Shown: positions 36,118-45,407 of the stretch, in pieces
Layout: each line of letters opens with the position of its first letter
How positions within the stretch are numbered: the first letter of the stretch is position 1
Program-made: the position numbers and the translations under genes
Assembly (NCBI GenBank): GCA_949840805.1
Contig: CATKXR010000015.1
Span: 1-64,000, forward strand
DNA from: an uncultured Lachnospiraceae bacterium
Lineage (GTDB): Bacteria > Bacillota > Clostridia > Lachnospirales > Lachnospiraceae
Reading direction: 5' to 3'
Length of the DNA: 64,000 nt
The notes under the pieces: model-generated
What the model was told of the DNA's origin: nothing
Seen by the model: the letters and a program-made list of their open reading frames with translations, nothing else
Databases searched by the model: none

Positions 36118-36157
36118 TACAGGGCCTTTTGGAAGGAAGACGGCCCTGTATTTTTTT
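36118..36157 (+). terminator. Intrinsic terminator closing the efflux operon
   Basis: TACAGGGCC (36118-36126) and GGCCCTGTA (36142-36150) form a perfect 9-bp stem followed by seven T. Confidence 0.92.
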
Positions 36158-36191
36158 GCGTTTTCTTTGCCGGGAACAGACGGGTATTTGG

Positions 36192-36220
36192 TTGAAATTT
36201 TTAGTTAAATAGTATATAAT
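36192..36220 (+). promoter_or_regulatory. Promoter of the mgtC-like gene
   Basis: TTGAAA (36192-36197), a 17-bp spacer and TATAAT (36215-36220), 25 nt before ATG 36246. Confidence 0.85.
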
Positions 36221-36245
36221 TTTTTATCAGAAAGGAGAGGCAGTT

Positions 36246-36944
36246 ATGGGATATGCGAAAAATTTTGTGGTTTTTGAACAGTTTCAGATGCCAGGGCTGC
36301 TGATGCAGGCAGAGTATTTATTCCGGATTCTCCTGGCTGTCTTTTTCGGCGCCCTCATTGGCAGTGAAAGGCGGAAGCGCACCCAGTCGGTGGCCACCAG
36401 GACCCTTACCGTGGTGGCATTTGGGGCGTCCCTTATGATGGTGATATCAAAATACGGATATACGGATGTGCCGGGATTTGACGCGGCCAGGATGGCGGCC
36501 CAGGTGGTAGGCGGGGTCGGATTTTTAGGTGCCGGGGTGATTTTTGTAAAAAATAATCTGGTCAACGGGCTGACCAGCGCGGCGATTATATGGGTGACGG
36601 CCGGCATGGGGCTGGCTTTGGGGGCAGGAATGTACATAATCGGCATCAGCGCTGCCATTTTGATTCTCATTATGCAGTATGTGTTTTTCAATGTTGCATA
36701 TTTCAATAAAGAGGCGTATAATGGCTGTGTTCGGCTCACTATCGTCCAAAAGCCGGGAGCAGTAGAGTCCATGGAGAACTTTCTGGAAGGACAGAATGTA
36801 GAAGTCATCGGAATCAAGGTGCAGAAAGTGAAAAAGGGTGAGATCAAGGTGGAATTTGACGTGATCTATCCGGCAGGGTTTAAAAAATCAGGGTTGCTTT
36901 CTAAACTGGTAGAGCTGGAAGACGTGCTGGCGGCAAGTGAGTAA
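36246..36944 (+). CDS. MgtC/SapB-family membrane protein
   Basis: Integral membrane protein of the MgtC/SapB family, linked in other bacteria to growth under low magnesium and to ATP synthase regulation. It shows the family signature FFGALIGSERRKR followed by several hydrophobic helices (TLTVVAFGASLMMVIS, VVGGVGFLGAGVIFVK, AIIWVTAGMGLALGAGMYIIG). A C-terminal soluble domain of ~80 residues (VRLTIVQKPGAVESMENFL) looks ACT-like. AAAGGAGAGG precedes the ATG. It has its own promoter and is flanked by an upstream terminator, so it is independent of the efflux operon; no Mg riboswitch was recognised. Confidence 0.92.
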   Translation: MGYAKNFVVFEQFQMPGLLMQAEYLFRILLAVFFGALIGSERRKRTQSVATRTLTVVAFGASLMMVISKYGYTDVPGFDAARMAAQVVGGVGFLGAGVIFVKNNLVNGLTSAAIIWVTAGMGLALGAGMYIIGISAAILILIMQYVFFNVAYFNKEAYNGCVRLTIVQKPGAVESMENFLEGQNVEVIGIKVQKVKKGEIKVEFDVIYPAGFKKSGLLSKLVELEDVLAASE

Positions 36945-37149
36945 AAGGATGAGACCGGCGGCTTTTCCAGGCAGGCATTGCCATTGCCGGAATCGACGCA
37001 GAGGATTATCATATAAGAGACAGTTCTTAAGACAGGAGGAGTGCGTAGCGGGATGGATGACTCGGGGGTTCAGTGAGGAAGCTTTCAGAAGAATAAAAGG
37101 CAGAAATAAGACATAAGGAAAAGCAAAAAGGGAAGAAGGAGAGAGAAAA

Positions 37150-37761
37150 ATGGCCATCATTGAGAAACTGGCAGATATGGTGGGAGTAACGCCGCAGGTA
37201 TTCATCATTACGGTTGTTATCTTGGTAGTCTTGTTTATCATTATTTACATCAAAATCAGCCTGGACGAGAAGAAAGGCGTAAACAGCCAGGAAAAGGAAG
37301 AGATCCGCAAGATTATCACAAATCTGGTTCCGGATGGAGGACAGTACATGGCAGCTTATGCCCACAGCAAAGAAGTATATGGCGGCGCCCGGATGAGACG
37401 TGAGGTATACCATTATTATGCGGTAGGATTCCGGCAGGATCAGACAGATCATTTGTGGGTAGTCCCGATCGGCGTGGAAGGCGGAAAGATCGTCTATACG
37501 AAACCTGTCCGGGCAAGTTCGGAAAACGTGAATTTTGTAGGCGGCAATGCTTATGAGCTGCAGCTGAATTTTCCGGGCGGAAAGGACAGCAAATATATAC
37601 TGAAGGTGGAAGAAAGCAACACCAAGATGGGCAAGGAGTGCCAGGTAAATATCCAGCAGCCGGACGAGGCAAAGGCATGGCAAGAATTTGCTCCCAAATT
37701 CCAGGAGCGTGTCAATGCGGAACGAGGAGTGGATAAAAAAGGCCGGGTTGCAAAAAAGTAA
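37150..37761 (+). CDS. Uncharacterised single-pass membrane protein
   Basis: Function unknown. One N-terminal membrane helix (VFIITVVILVVLFIIIYIKI) is followed by a ~170-residue soluble domain with a mixed alpha/beta pattern (GGQYMAAYAHSKEVYGG, VYHYYAVGFRQDQTDHLWVVPIG). ATG 37150 has GAAGGAGAGAG upstream. It lies 48 nt before the gene at 37810, with no terminator between, so they are likely cotranscribed. I see no catalytic motif. Confidence 0.7.
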   Translation: MAIIEKLADMVGVTPQVFIITVVILVVLFIIIYIKISLDEKKGVNSQEKEEIRKIITNLVPDGGQYMAAYAHSKEVYGGARMRREVYHYYAVGFRQDQTDHLWVVPIGVEGGKIVYTKPVRASSENVNFVGGNAYELQLNFPGGKDSKYILKVEESNTKMGKECQVNIQQPDEAKAWQEFAPKFQERVNAERGVDKKGRVAKK

Positions 37762-37809
37762 GCAGGGAAGCTGACAAAAACAATTCGTACATACAGGAGG
37801 GAAAGTACA

Positions 37810-38478
37810 TTGAAGATTGGAAATATTTTCAGGTCATTGAGCACAGGAGTGCTGATGCTTCTGGGTATTGGCGGGATGCTGCTGTATATGACCGCATCGG
37901 ATTTGGTCGTGTCGTTTAAGCCGTCAATCAGTTTTGAGGATATGCTGGACGGAAAGGAAGTAAAGTCCGGGAGCCACGTAAAGGGAAATGTGGTATACGT
38001 GTTTGACAGCTTTGCATCGGAAAGCACTTATACCCGGTATAAGGACGGCTCCCGCAGCGGCAGCAGGAAGTCAGGGAATTATTATCTGATCCCTGCCGGC
38101 GAGGAAAAATTTTTGGCCCTGAAAAGCCGCCAGGCGGATGTAGAGGCATTGGACCAGCTTATAGATGAGACTATGAACTATATGACAACCGGGGAGGAGC
38201 CGTCCACAGAATTTTTTATGGAAGGCCATGTGGAGAAGCTGGAGGGAAAGCCGCTGGATTATTATAAGGAATACCTGATTGAAGGCGGTTTCACGGAGGA
38301 AGAAGTGGAAGCCATGGGAGAGCCTCTGGTGGTGGAATTCATAAGCTTCACCGCAGTGCGGGTTATGTTTGTGATCGGGCTGCTGCTGGTGGCATTGTCA
38401 GTGTTTTTGTTCATGCGGCGGTATTGGATCGAGACAAGAGGTTCAGGGCTTAAGCGGGCGGAAGACCTGCCAGGGTGA
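37810..38478 (+). CDS. Uncharacterised membrane protein, short relative of the 24100/25536 family
   Basis: Function unknown. A membrane helix at each end (about residues 11-32 and 180-202) encloses an extracytoplasmic domain with GNVVYVFDSFASES, KSGNYYLIPAGEEKFLAL and MEGHVEKLEG. These match the ITYSV, LVIDEDRGICLSI and VTGSL positions of the two longer relatives, but the large cytoplasmic part is absent. It starts at TTG 37810 after AGGAGGGA. With 24100 and 25536 it makes three members within 14 kb, all near the efflux and two-component genes. Confidence 0.7.
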   Translation: MKIGNIFRSLSTGVLMLLGIGGMLLYMTASDLVVSFKPSISFEDMLDGKEVKSGSHVKGNVVYVFDSFASESTYTRYKDGSRSGSRKSGNYYLIPAGEEKFLALKSRQADVEALDQLIDETMNYMTTGEEPSTEFFMEGHVEKLEGKPLDYYKEYLIEGGFTEEEVEAMGEPLVVEFISFTAVRVMFVIGLLLVALSVFLFMRRYWIETRGSGLKRAEDLPG

Positions 38479-38857
38479 ACCTGAAAATAAGGGAACTGTG
38501 TTGGCAAATGATTTGGCTTGCGGGGATATCCGGATTGCAGCAGAAGAAGATAAAAGGGTACGGGTCAATGGCGGGTTCAGCCGGATCCGTGCTTTTTTAT
38601 TTGTGGGGTAAATATATGATATCCGGTATCTTGTACAACAGGCTTTTTTCTTCCTTTGAAGTATCGAATTCCAATATGGTTTCTGCGGGAACAGGGATCC
38701 TATTATTAAGATTGATAGCTCCATGTTTTCAGATGGCATGCGCAAAGACATTGTACGCATGGAACACCCTGTTGGCAATGAATACAGTTCTTAACTAACT
38801 GACATTGCGAGTGAACAGTCATTAAAATTAAAAAATTATAAACACACTAATTTAGGC
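38479..38857. other. Gene-poor stretch, possible coding remnant
   Basis: About 380 nt without a convincing gene. One frame (38475-38798) stays open for 107 codons, but its composition is unlike a real protein and it lacks a ribosome site. Another frame ending at TAA near 38796 reads like the tail of a protein (KDIVRMEHPVGNEYSS) and is closed upstream by a stop near 38657. A decayed gene is possible but unproven. Confidence 0.3.
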
Positions 38858-38886
38858 TTGTCATGTAAAAAAATTTATGTTATGCT
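38858..38886 (+). promoter_or_regulatory. Candidate promoter of the surface-protein unit
   Basis: TTGTCA (38858-38863), a 17-bp spacer and TATGCT (38881-38886). It would give a leader of roughly 335 nt before the gene at 39228. Confidence 0.5.
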
Positions 38887-38927
38887 GTATCTACTTATCG
38901 CAGATATTCGTTCTGCAATATTCAAAG

Positions 38928-38984
38928 GAACGACGAAATGTCGTTTATCAGACACTTTTAGAAGTGTATCTGGCTTTTCGCCGG
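38928..38984 (+). promoter_or_regulatory. Cluster of three hairpins in the surface-protein leader
   Basis: Three adjacent stem-loops: ACGAC/GTCGT (38930-38944); CAG-ACACTT/AAGTGT-CTG with a 2-nt bulge and TTAG loop (38949-38972); and CTGGC/GCCGG with a TTTTC loop (38970-38984), which competes with the second for three bases. The overlap allows two alternative folds. No known riboswitch consensus was recognised. Confidence 0.45.
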
Positions 38985-39137
38985 AGATTATCAAGAGTCA
39001 AAAGGATTGATAGTTTTAGGAAATGGGGTGATATTATGGATTGAACCAATACGATTCATTGTATTTTGCCTATAAAAGATTTTAATGATCATTATTCAAA
39101 ATCCGAATCCGGATTTGTAAGGTTCTGAAACTTTTGG

Positions 39138-39159
39138 ACAGCAAATATGCTGTGTTTTT
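39138..39159 (+). terminator. Terminator-like hairpin inside the surface-protein leader
   Basis: ACAGCA (39138-39143) and TGCTGT (39148-39153) pair around AATA and are followed by GTTTTT. It lies ~70 nt before the start codon of the first surface gene, a position suited to attenuation. Confidence 0.5.
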
Positions 39160-39227
39160 AATTCTCTTTAAAAGAAAATCCAAATGTAAAAGAAAAGTAA
39201 AAGCCATAACAGGCAAGAAAGGATAAA

Positions 39228-41297
39228 ATGAAAAATCAATTGGTAAAAGAAGTGGCAGTGCTTGCAATTTTGGCAGTGCTAGGACGAACCGATCCCGTTT
39301 ATGCAGGATGGCAGAAACAGGAAGACAGTTGGAAATATGAACAAGACGGAGCCTGGGCCAGAGATCATTGGATACAGGATGAAAGCGGTTGGTACTATTT
39401 GGGCCAGGACGAAAAAATGGCAGTTGGATGGAGAAAGATAGGCGGATATTGGTATTTTTTTAATCCGATATCAGATGGAACCTGCGGCCGGATGATGACA
39501 GGATGGCAATGGGTCGATGGACGATGTTATTATCTGGCACAGACAGGCAATATTTATCCGGAAGGAGCCATGTACAGGGGAGAAAGGACGCCCGATGGAT
39601 ACCAGGTAAATGATAACGGAGCCTGGACAGATGATAAAGGAAATGTGATGGAGATTTGTGGAAAGGGAATATTGACAAATACTATCCAGGGCAAGGTAAA
39701 TGGAAATACGGTTTTATCAGGCAAAGGGAGGAGTGGAAGTGGCAGCGGAGGCCATGGGAATGGTAATAAAAACAGCAAAAATAGTAATGGAAATAGTGGA
39801 AATGGCAGCAAAAGCGATGTGTCTGGCAGTGAAGAAAGCGTAAACAGCAGCAGGAATAATGAAAAAAACAATGAGGAAGGGAAGGAAGCTATAAATATTG
39901 CAGCGACCAGCTCTAATGCCAGGATGACAGACTGGTATGTCTATTTTGTAGATGAAGATACGCATCAGACATTGCTGGCCAAGACACGGCAGGGAGAGAT
40001 CAAAGATGGAGAAAGTCTTGTACTGAACTTTCAGGAAAGAATCGTAGATCAGAAAGGCCAGGTGTGGGAGTCGGTTATTAAGCCGCCTTTCATTTTGGAG
40101 GTATATGGCCCGGGAGACCAGATATTTTACATAGAATATCATTTGGCAGGAACCCTGAAAGCAGACAGGGACCCGCATCAGAATGAGAAGGAACGCCTGA
40201 AATCGTGGCTGGAAACAGCAAAGGAGCAGGAGGAAAAACTTACAGGGGAGGATACATTGTCCATTCCGGACAGCCGGTTTTTTGTGTCAGGGCAGAAAGA
40301 AAATGACGGACGTCTTCTGACGGCTGCAGGCCAGATCCCGGATTTTGAGGAATGTGCCTTATATGTGATCGGCATAAATATGGAACCGAATGGAAGAATC
40401 CTTAAAGATTTTTACCGGGAAGAGATTACATATTCGGAACAAATGGAGGACCGATTTGAGTTAGACGGAAATATTTATACGGTCGTTCGTTTTTCTGTAG
40501 AAAAAAGAGAAATTAAAGAAGAAAAGGAAGATAAGGAAGACAATAATTATCTGTGGAAGGATCCGGAGACGGTTCATCATTGGGATTTAGGTGATGTGAT
40601 GTCCGGAGAAATTTACGGTGTGACTTATACATTTCGGTGTATTGACCAGAATTATTCCGATCAGGCAGGAAATCATCGCCAGGGGGCATTGTTCTTATGC
40701 GATTCCGTGATACCTGCAGATTTTGGCTCGTCTTATTCTTATGAGCGTCTGGAGGATGGAAGTTATGGATATGTGTTCTGTCCGGGACCTATTGTGAATT
40801 TTGGTGAATCCAATGATTATAAGTATTCCAATATCCGGAAGTGGCTGCAGAAGACGGAGGAAAATTTCCCATATGCAAAGGATATTGATATTGGCACTTC
40901 GGTGGCTTACGCGGGGAGTACCGATTTGAACATGTACAGCCAGTTTCAGGAATCGGATTTAAAGGGCAGCCCTATTGGGAATCAGAAGCTTACAGGAAAG
41001 CTGTTTGTTTTGTCTGTGGATGAGGCTTTCAAATATCGTGACTGGCTTTGGCGCTTTAATGGTTCGGAAGAAGAGAATCCACAGAGCCAGACAGGAACGT
41101 TTTCCAATGGATATTGGCTGAGGAATCCTATGGGTACGTCTTGGGAATATGATTCGGATTTTGTTTATGCGGTAGATCTGGCGAACGGAACGATCCGCCC
41201 TATGGGAATACTCCCGGAAGGGGAAACGGAGGATGAAGAATTAGGGGTAACATGTCCTGTTGGAGTAAGGCCGGCATTTGTAATGCCGCAGGAATAA
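39228..41297 (+). CDS. Secreted wall-binding-repeat protein with C-terminal DUF6273-like domain
   Basis: Secreted surface protein. After a signal peptide of ~27 residues (VAVLAILAVLGRTDPVYA), residues ~28-140 hold choline/glucan-binding-type wall repeats: WKYEQDGAWARDHWI, SGWYYLGQDEKMAVGW, YFFNPISDGTCGRMMTGW. A Gly/Ser/Asn-rich linker spans ~165-210. A middle domain starts WYVYFVDEDTHQTL. The C-terminal ~230 residues resemble DUF6273, a C-type-lectin/SUMF1-like fold: GALFLCDSVIP, SNIRKWLQ, YWLRNPMG and the closing GVRPAFVM. ATG 39228 follows AAGAAAGGAT. It is first in a same-strand run with the two larger surface genes. Probable wall-attached binding protein; ligand unknown. Confidence 0.75.
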   Translation: MKNQLVKEVAVLAILAVLGRTDPVYAGWQKQEDSWKYEQDGAWARDHWIQDESGWYYLGQDEKMAVGWRKIGGYWYFFNPISDGTCGRMMTGWQWVDGRCYYLAQTGNIYPEGAMYRGERTPDGYQVNDNGAWTDDKGNVMEICGKGILTNTIQGKVNGNTVLSGKGRSGSGSGGHGNGNKNSKNSNGNSGNGSKSDVSGSEESVNSSRNNEKNNEEGKEAINIAATSSNARMTDWYVYFVDEDTHQTLLAKTRQGEIKDGESLVLNFQERIVDQKGQVWESVIKPPFILEVYGPGDQIFYIEYHLAGTLKADRDPHQNEKERLKSWLETAKEQEEKLTGEDTLSIPDSRFFVSGQKENDGRLLTAAGQIPDFEECALYVIGINMEPNGRILKDFYREEITYSEQMEDRFELDGNIYTVVRFSVEKREIKEEKEDKEDNNYLWKDPETVHHWDLGDVMSGEIYGVTYTFRCIDQNYSDQAGNHRQGALFLCDSVIPADFGSSYSYERLEDGSYGYVFCPGPIVNFGESNDYKYSNIRKWLQKTEENFPYAKDIDIGTSVAYAGSTDLNMYSQFQESDLKGSPIGNQKLTGKLFVLSVDEAFKYRDWLWRFNGSEEENPQSQTGTFSNGYWLRNPMGTSWEYDSDFVYAVDLANGTIRPMGILPEGETEDEELGVTCPVGVRPAFVMPQE

Positions 41298-41315
41298 AAA
41301 TAAGGAGGCGGGTCT

Positions 41316-44300
41316 ATGAGGCAATATAAAAAGAAAGCGGCAGGTTTTCTGATAACAGCAATGTTTTTTCATGGTGCAATGTCAGTGCTGGCAGACGTAC
41401 CAGTACAGGAATATGTGCCGGCAATCGCGGAAGCCACTGTTGGAGAACCTGTAAAAAATGCAGGGAGATATGAGCTTGCGACGCCATCTAAGGCAGAAGA
41501 AAATATAGAGGAATCAGGCAAAAGAAACGAAATAAATTTTGTCAAAGTTGCAACTCAGGCAAATGCCAGAGAGGACGATTTGTGGGAATGGATGTTTGCC
41601 ATGCTGGAAGAGGAAGAACCAGAAAATTATGAAGATTTTCTGGCCTGGTATGAAGCCTGTGAAGAGGAGATAACAGAAACCTATCATAAAGTTTCAGGCA
41701 TTGAAATGATGTCTTCAAGTGTAGGGGATCTGTGGGAGAATTGGAATGCAAATATGGACTTTCCTGGAGACGGGACAAAAGGAGCCCCTTTTCAGATTGA
41801 CAGTCTCTCGCGTCTGATGGGGTTGTCTGAGGCTGTAGCTGCAGGAGTAGATTATGAAGGAAAATATTTTGAACTGACCAGGGATATTGATTTAGGTAAT
41901 CTTACGGCCAATTCCGGAAATTGGAACCCTATTGGATGGTATCAGAACCAGGGTGAATTAGGTGGGGAAGTCAGCCATCCGTTCCGCGGAAATTTTGACG
42001 GAGGAGGCCATACCATTTCAGGCCTGAAGATTGTCAGACCATCTCTTACTCTTACCAATATCGGGCTTTTCGGAGTAATTGACGGCGGTTCGGTAAAAAA
42101 TCTGAGCATAGAAGCAGAGGACATTGTGGGGGAAGACAATACGGCAGTTTTGGCAGGAGCAATCCTGGGAGATGCTGTGATCTATGGAGTAACGGTTTCC
42201 GGATATGTCAATTCCAACGGAAACGCAGGAGGAATTGCAGGTGAGGTGACAGGTTCTGAAAAGAGAGTGACAATTGAAAACTGCAGCTCAGAAAGTATCG
42301 TGCTGAATTCTGAAGGAAGAGATAAGTATGTGGGAGGAATTGCAGGAAATGTGCAGAATGCATGGCTGGTGGACAGCCAGGTTACTACTCAGGACGGAGA
42401 TTCCAACAGAATCCGGGGTAAAGGTTATGTAGGCGGGATTGCCGGGAGAACCAATCATGCGGATCTGTACAATTCTTATGTGAGCGGAACCATAGGTGGA
42501 AACGGAAGTCAGGCTGCAGGAGGGATGATCGGGAAATATCAGAGCGGAAACATGGTATTGGCGCGGATGGCAGGCAAGATTTCCTCCACCAATAACGGAA
42601 CGGCATCCAGGGAGGGGACATTTGTGGGAACCAGGGAATCCAAGGACCGTTTTACCTATGGGACGGAGAAAAATAATCATTTCAGTTATCTTTTTACGAA
42701 TGATGGGGCAAAAGCCAAAGTAGTGTCGGGAAGTACTATTGACGGAGACAATAGTTTCACAAAAGAAGCCCATATTGGTTATTGGACGGACAATGAGAAA
42801 AAGTATACGATCGTGGCCGGCCGGACGGAGGCAGACAGTGGCGAGCGCTATTTTTATGAGGAGCTGGAGGATGCGGTCCGCTACATTGTGACTCAGAAGC
42901 TGGACCGGGAATTTACAGCGGGAGAATATGCAGATGGCATTTCATTTCGTATTGACCATTTTGCACCCGGGTATATGGGAGAGCCGGTAAGGGGGTACTT
43001 GGTATCTGTTCCTCGTATTGACGCGAAAAATGACAATGGGACTTTTGATACAGACGTAGCAAAACTGACAGCAATTTCAGCTACCAGTAATTCTTACCAT
43101 CGGACGATCCATAAAGACCATGCAGCGGCGATTGTGCCAGGTTCTGTAGTGACGGTGACGACCGCGCCGAAAAATACAGGAGAGAACCGATACCAGATGG
43201 TTATGGATACCAATGAGCCAGGAGGTGTGAAAGCGCCGGTTTTTTTAGATGAATCGGGAAGATGGGTGGAAATGGATTATGTAAATGGAGGTTCCTACAG
43301 CTTTATCATGCCGGAATGCGATACGGAGTTAAACGTGGAATACATTAAGGTGACTACCAGACTGGCCGTAGAACCGGAAGAGACGTCCATTCATGTCGTT
43401 CAAACCCGCAGCGGAGACAGGAAGAACCCAAAGATTGTTACGGAGGTTACGAATCAGGAAGGTATCTTGATTGCCCGTTATATTGATTCAAATCCCGATG
43501 TTTCTGTGCAGGTGCAGCCATTGACGGTCCATGGACAGCATAATGGTGCAGGATGGACGGCAGACCGTACTGTCAGGTGGTCCGTGGATGACACGAACCT
43601 TCTGATGAATTTGTCGGAAACAGGCTACACGGTAAAGGATGCGGTGATTCTGCCTAATCTGGATTCTGCTTTTATCCAGGGTATTATCAACCGGGAGGTG
43701 CAGGCGCAGGCAGACGGGCAATATCAGGAAAAAATCAACAATACGATCTATACTCAGAATGCAGTGGTAACTGGCTCCACGAATCCGGAGACTTCTGTAG
43801 ATAACCGGGCTGTCTATGGAAATTGCCGGGTGAAAGTGACCTTCCGGATCCTGGATAATACGACTGTGCGGGTGGAAGGGATGGCTTTAAACCGGGATGA
43901 GATTTCGTTTACTGTCACACGCAAACTGACTGGCGACAGGAAAAATCCCAAAGAAACCATAAGTTGTTCGGGACCGGTGATTCTGACCGCAACGTTAAAT
44001 CCGGTTCGTCCTTTTTTTAAGAATGTTTCCTGGAAGGCCAAAGAGGAAGGAAAGATTGTTTTGCTCACTCCGTCAGGAGAGAATACTCAGGACTGTCAGA
44101 TTGCGGTAAATTATGACCCGTCAGGGGCTCAAAATCCTGCATGGATTCAAAATATTATCCTGGAGGATAATGAGAAGAGGAATAAGGATCCCTATGGAAA
44201 GCTTACAGGAAAAGGAAACTACAAAGAAATGGTTACGGCAGTCAGTGAGGACCAGACCTACGGTCATGTGATGGTTTCGTGTCCGGTGAATATTTATTTT

Positions 44301-45344
44301 GTCACGGAAGATGAGACCGTGATTCATCCGGAAAAAATTTCTATGAATAAAGGAAAGCTGTCTTATAATTTGTCTTATGATTATAGCGGAAATATTTATT
44401 CTGAGATTAAAAAAAGAAATGGTTTCGGGGCGAAGGAGACTCTCAAAGCGGTTGTTATGCCGGTGCTTGCAGAGGAGAAACTATATTCTCCTTATGACAG
44501 GACCATATTGTGGAGTTCGTCAGATCCGGACGCAGTGATTGTGGAAAACGGAAAGATTACGGTACGTGACCAGGCAGGATGGATTAAAGAGACGTTAAAA
44601 ACGTATCCTTATGAGGCAAAGAAAACCGTCCTCATTACAGCTAAAACAAGGGATAACGGGCTGTCTGCCCAGTGTGAAGTAAACCTTACGTTTAAAGCGA
44701 ATGCCACATATATATCCTATAGCAGCAGAGGAAGTTCCGGCGGCGGAGGCGGAGGAAGCAGTTTGGGAAGTTCCTCCGGCAAGAGCAGTGTCGTAACGGC
44801 AGGCAGTGCAGGCGGAAGCGGGGCAGCCGGTCCCGGGGTGGCCCTTTTGGGAACCGTAACTTTAAATGGAGATGAAGTGCCAAAATCAGCAGAACCAGGA
44901 AGCGGACTGCCGGATTATGTGGTATCAGGAAGCTGGGTGAAGGAAGGTTTAAACGGTTGGAAGTTTTCAGATGGAAACCGAAATTATGTCAATGAATGGG
45001 CGGCGGTGGTGAATCCTTATGCGGATATCGGGGCAGGACAGAGTTCCTATGACTGGTTTCGGTTTGATATGGACGGATTTATGATGTCAGGATGGTATCA
45101 GGATAAGGATGGTAACTTATATTATTTGAATCCCCGGTCAGACGGAACAATGGGCAGGATGTTTACCGGATGGAACTGGATAAAAGGCGTCGATGGAAAT
45201 GAATACTGCTATTATTTTAATGAGAAATCGGATGGATTGAAAGGTGCGCTTGTGTGTTCTGCAGTGACCCCGGATGGGTACATGGTAGATGATTCAGGAA
45301 GGTGGATGAAAGACGGGAAACCTCAGATAAAAGTAAAACCATAA
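41316..45344 (+). CDS. Large secreted protein with GLUG-type repeats and C-terminal wall-binding repeats
   Basis: 1342-residue surface protein. Signal peptide (AGFLITAMFFHGAMSVLA) is followed by a linker with ELATPSKAEEN. A domain opening DGTKGAPFQIDSLSRLMGLS precedes GLUG-like repeats at about residues 300-410 (AGGIAGEV, VGGIAGNV, VGGIAGRT, AAGGMIGKY), seen in adhesins and IgA-peptidase-like proteins. Ig-like segments follow, including LWSSSDPDAVIVENGKITV. A Gly/Ser linker near 1140 leads to C-terminal wall repeats (~1224-1340: FMMSGWYQDKDGNLYYLNP, GRMFTGWNWI) like those at the other end of the preceding protein. AAGGAGGCG sits 8 nt before ATG 41316; the gap to the previous gene is 18 nt. 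Likely a wall-associated adhesin. Confidence 0.75.
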   Translation: MRQYKKKAAGFLITAMFFHGAMSVLADVPVQEYVPAIAEATVGEPVKNAGRYELATPSKAEENIEESGKRNEINFVKVATQANAREDDLWEWMFAMLEEEEPENYEDFLAWYEACEEEITETYHKVSGIEMMSSSVGDLWENWNANMDFPGDGTKGAPFQIDSLSRLMGLSEAVAAGVDYEGKYFELTRDIDLGNLTANSGNWNPIGWYQNQGELGGEVSHPFRGNFDGGGHTISGLKIVRPSLTLTNIGLFGVIDGGSVKNLSIEAEDIVGEDNTAVLAGAILGDAVIYGVTVSGYVNSNGNAGGIAGEVTGSEKRVTIENCSSESIVLNSEGRDKYVGGIAGNVQNAWLVDSQVTTQDGDSNRIRGKGYVGGIAGRTNHADLYNSYVSGTIGGNGSQAAGGMIGKYQSGNMVLARMAGKISSTNNGTASREGTFVGTRESKDRFTYGTEKNNHFSYLFTNDGAKAKVVSGSTIDGDNSFTKEAHIGYWTDNEKKYTIVAGRTEADSGERYFYEELEDAVRYIVTQKLDREFTAGEYADGISFRIDHFAPGYMGEPVRGYLVSVPRIDAKNDNGTFDTDVAKLTAISATSNSYHRTIHKDHAAAIVPGSVVTVTTAPKNTGENRYQMVMDTNEPGGVKAPVFLDESGRWVEMDYVNGGSYSFIMPECDTELNVEYIKVTTRLAVEPEETSIHVVQTRSGDRKNPKIVTEVTNQEGILIARYIDSNPDVSVQVQPLTVHGQHNGAGWTADRTVRWSVDDTNLLMNLSETGYTVKDAVILPNLDSAFIQGIINREVQAQADGQYQEKINNTIYTQNAVVTGSTNPETSVDNRAVYGNCRVKVTFRILDNTTVRVEGMALNRDEISFTVTRKLTGDRKNPKETISCSGPVILTATLNPVRPFFKNVSWKAKEEGKIVLLTPSGENTQDCQIAVNYDPSGAQNPAWIQNIILEDNEKRNKDPYGKLTGKGNYKEMVTAVSEDQTYGHVMVSCPVNIYFVTEDETVIHPEKISMNKGKLSYNLSYDYSGNIYSEIKKRNGFGAKETLKAVVMPVLAEEKLYSPYDRTILWSSSDPDAVIVENGKITVRDQAGWIKETLKTYPYEAKKTVLITAKTRDNGLSAQCEVNLTFKANATYISYSSRGSSGGGGGGSSLGSSSGKSSVVTAGSAGGSGAAGPGVALLGTVTLNGDEVPKSAEPGSGLPDYVVSGSWVKEGLNGWKFSDGNRNYVNEWAAVVNPYADIGAGQSSYDWFRFDMDGFMMSGWYQDKDGNLYYLNPRSDGTMGRMFTGWNWIKGVDGNEYCYYFNEKSDGLKGALVCSAVTPDGYMVDDSGRWMKDGKPQIKVKP

Positions 45345-45407
45345 AAGCCCTGGGGAATCAGAAGCCGTTTCGATTTCAGGAAAATGGGGAGGGGAAAGAC
45401 AGACTAG

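Noticed and set aside
38475-38798. 107-codon plus-strand frame after the 37810 gene
   Set aside because: It begins with a GTG inside the preceding stop region, lacks a ribosome site and has no recognisable domain; kept only as a note on a possible remnant.
38890-39000. Known c-di-GMP riboswitch upstream of the surface genes
   Set aside because: None of the conserved GEMM bases or tetraloop/receptor elements could be placed; only generic hairpins are visible.
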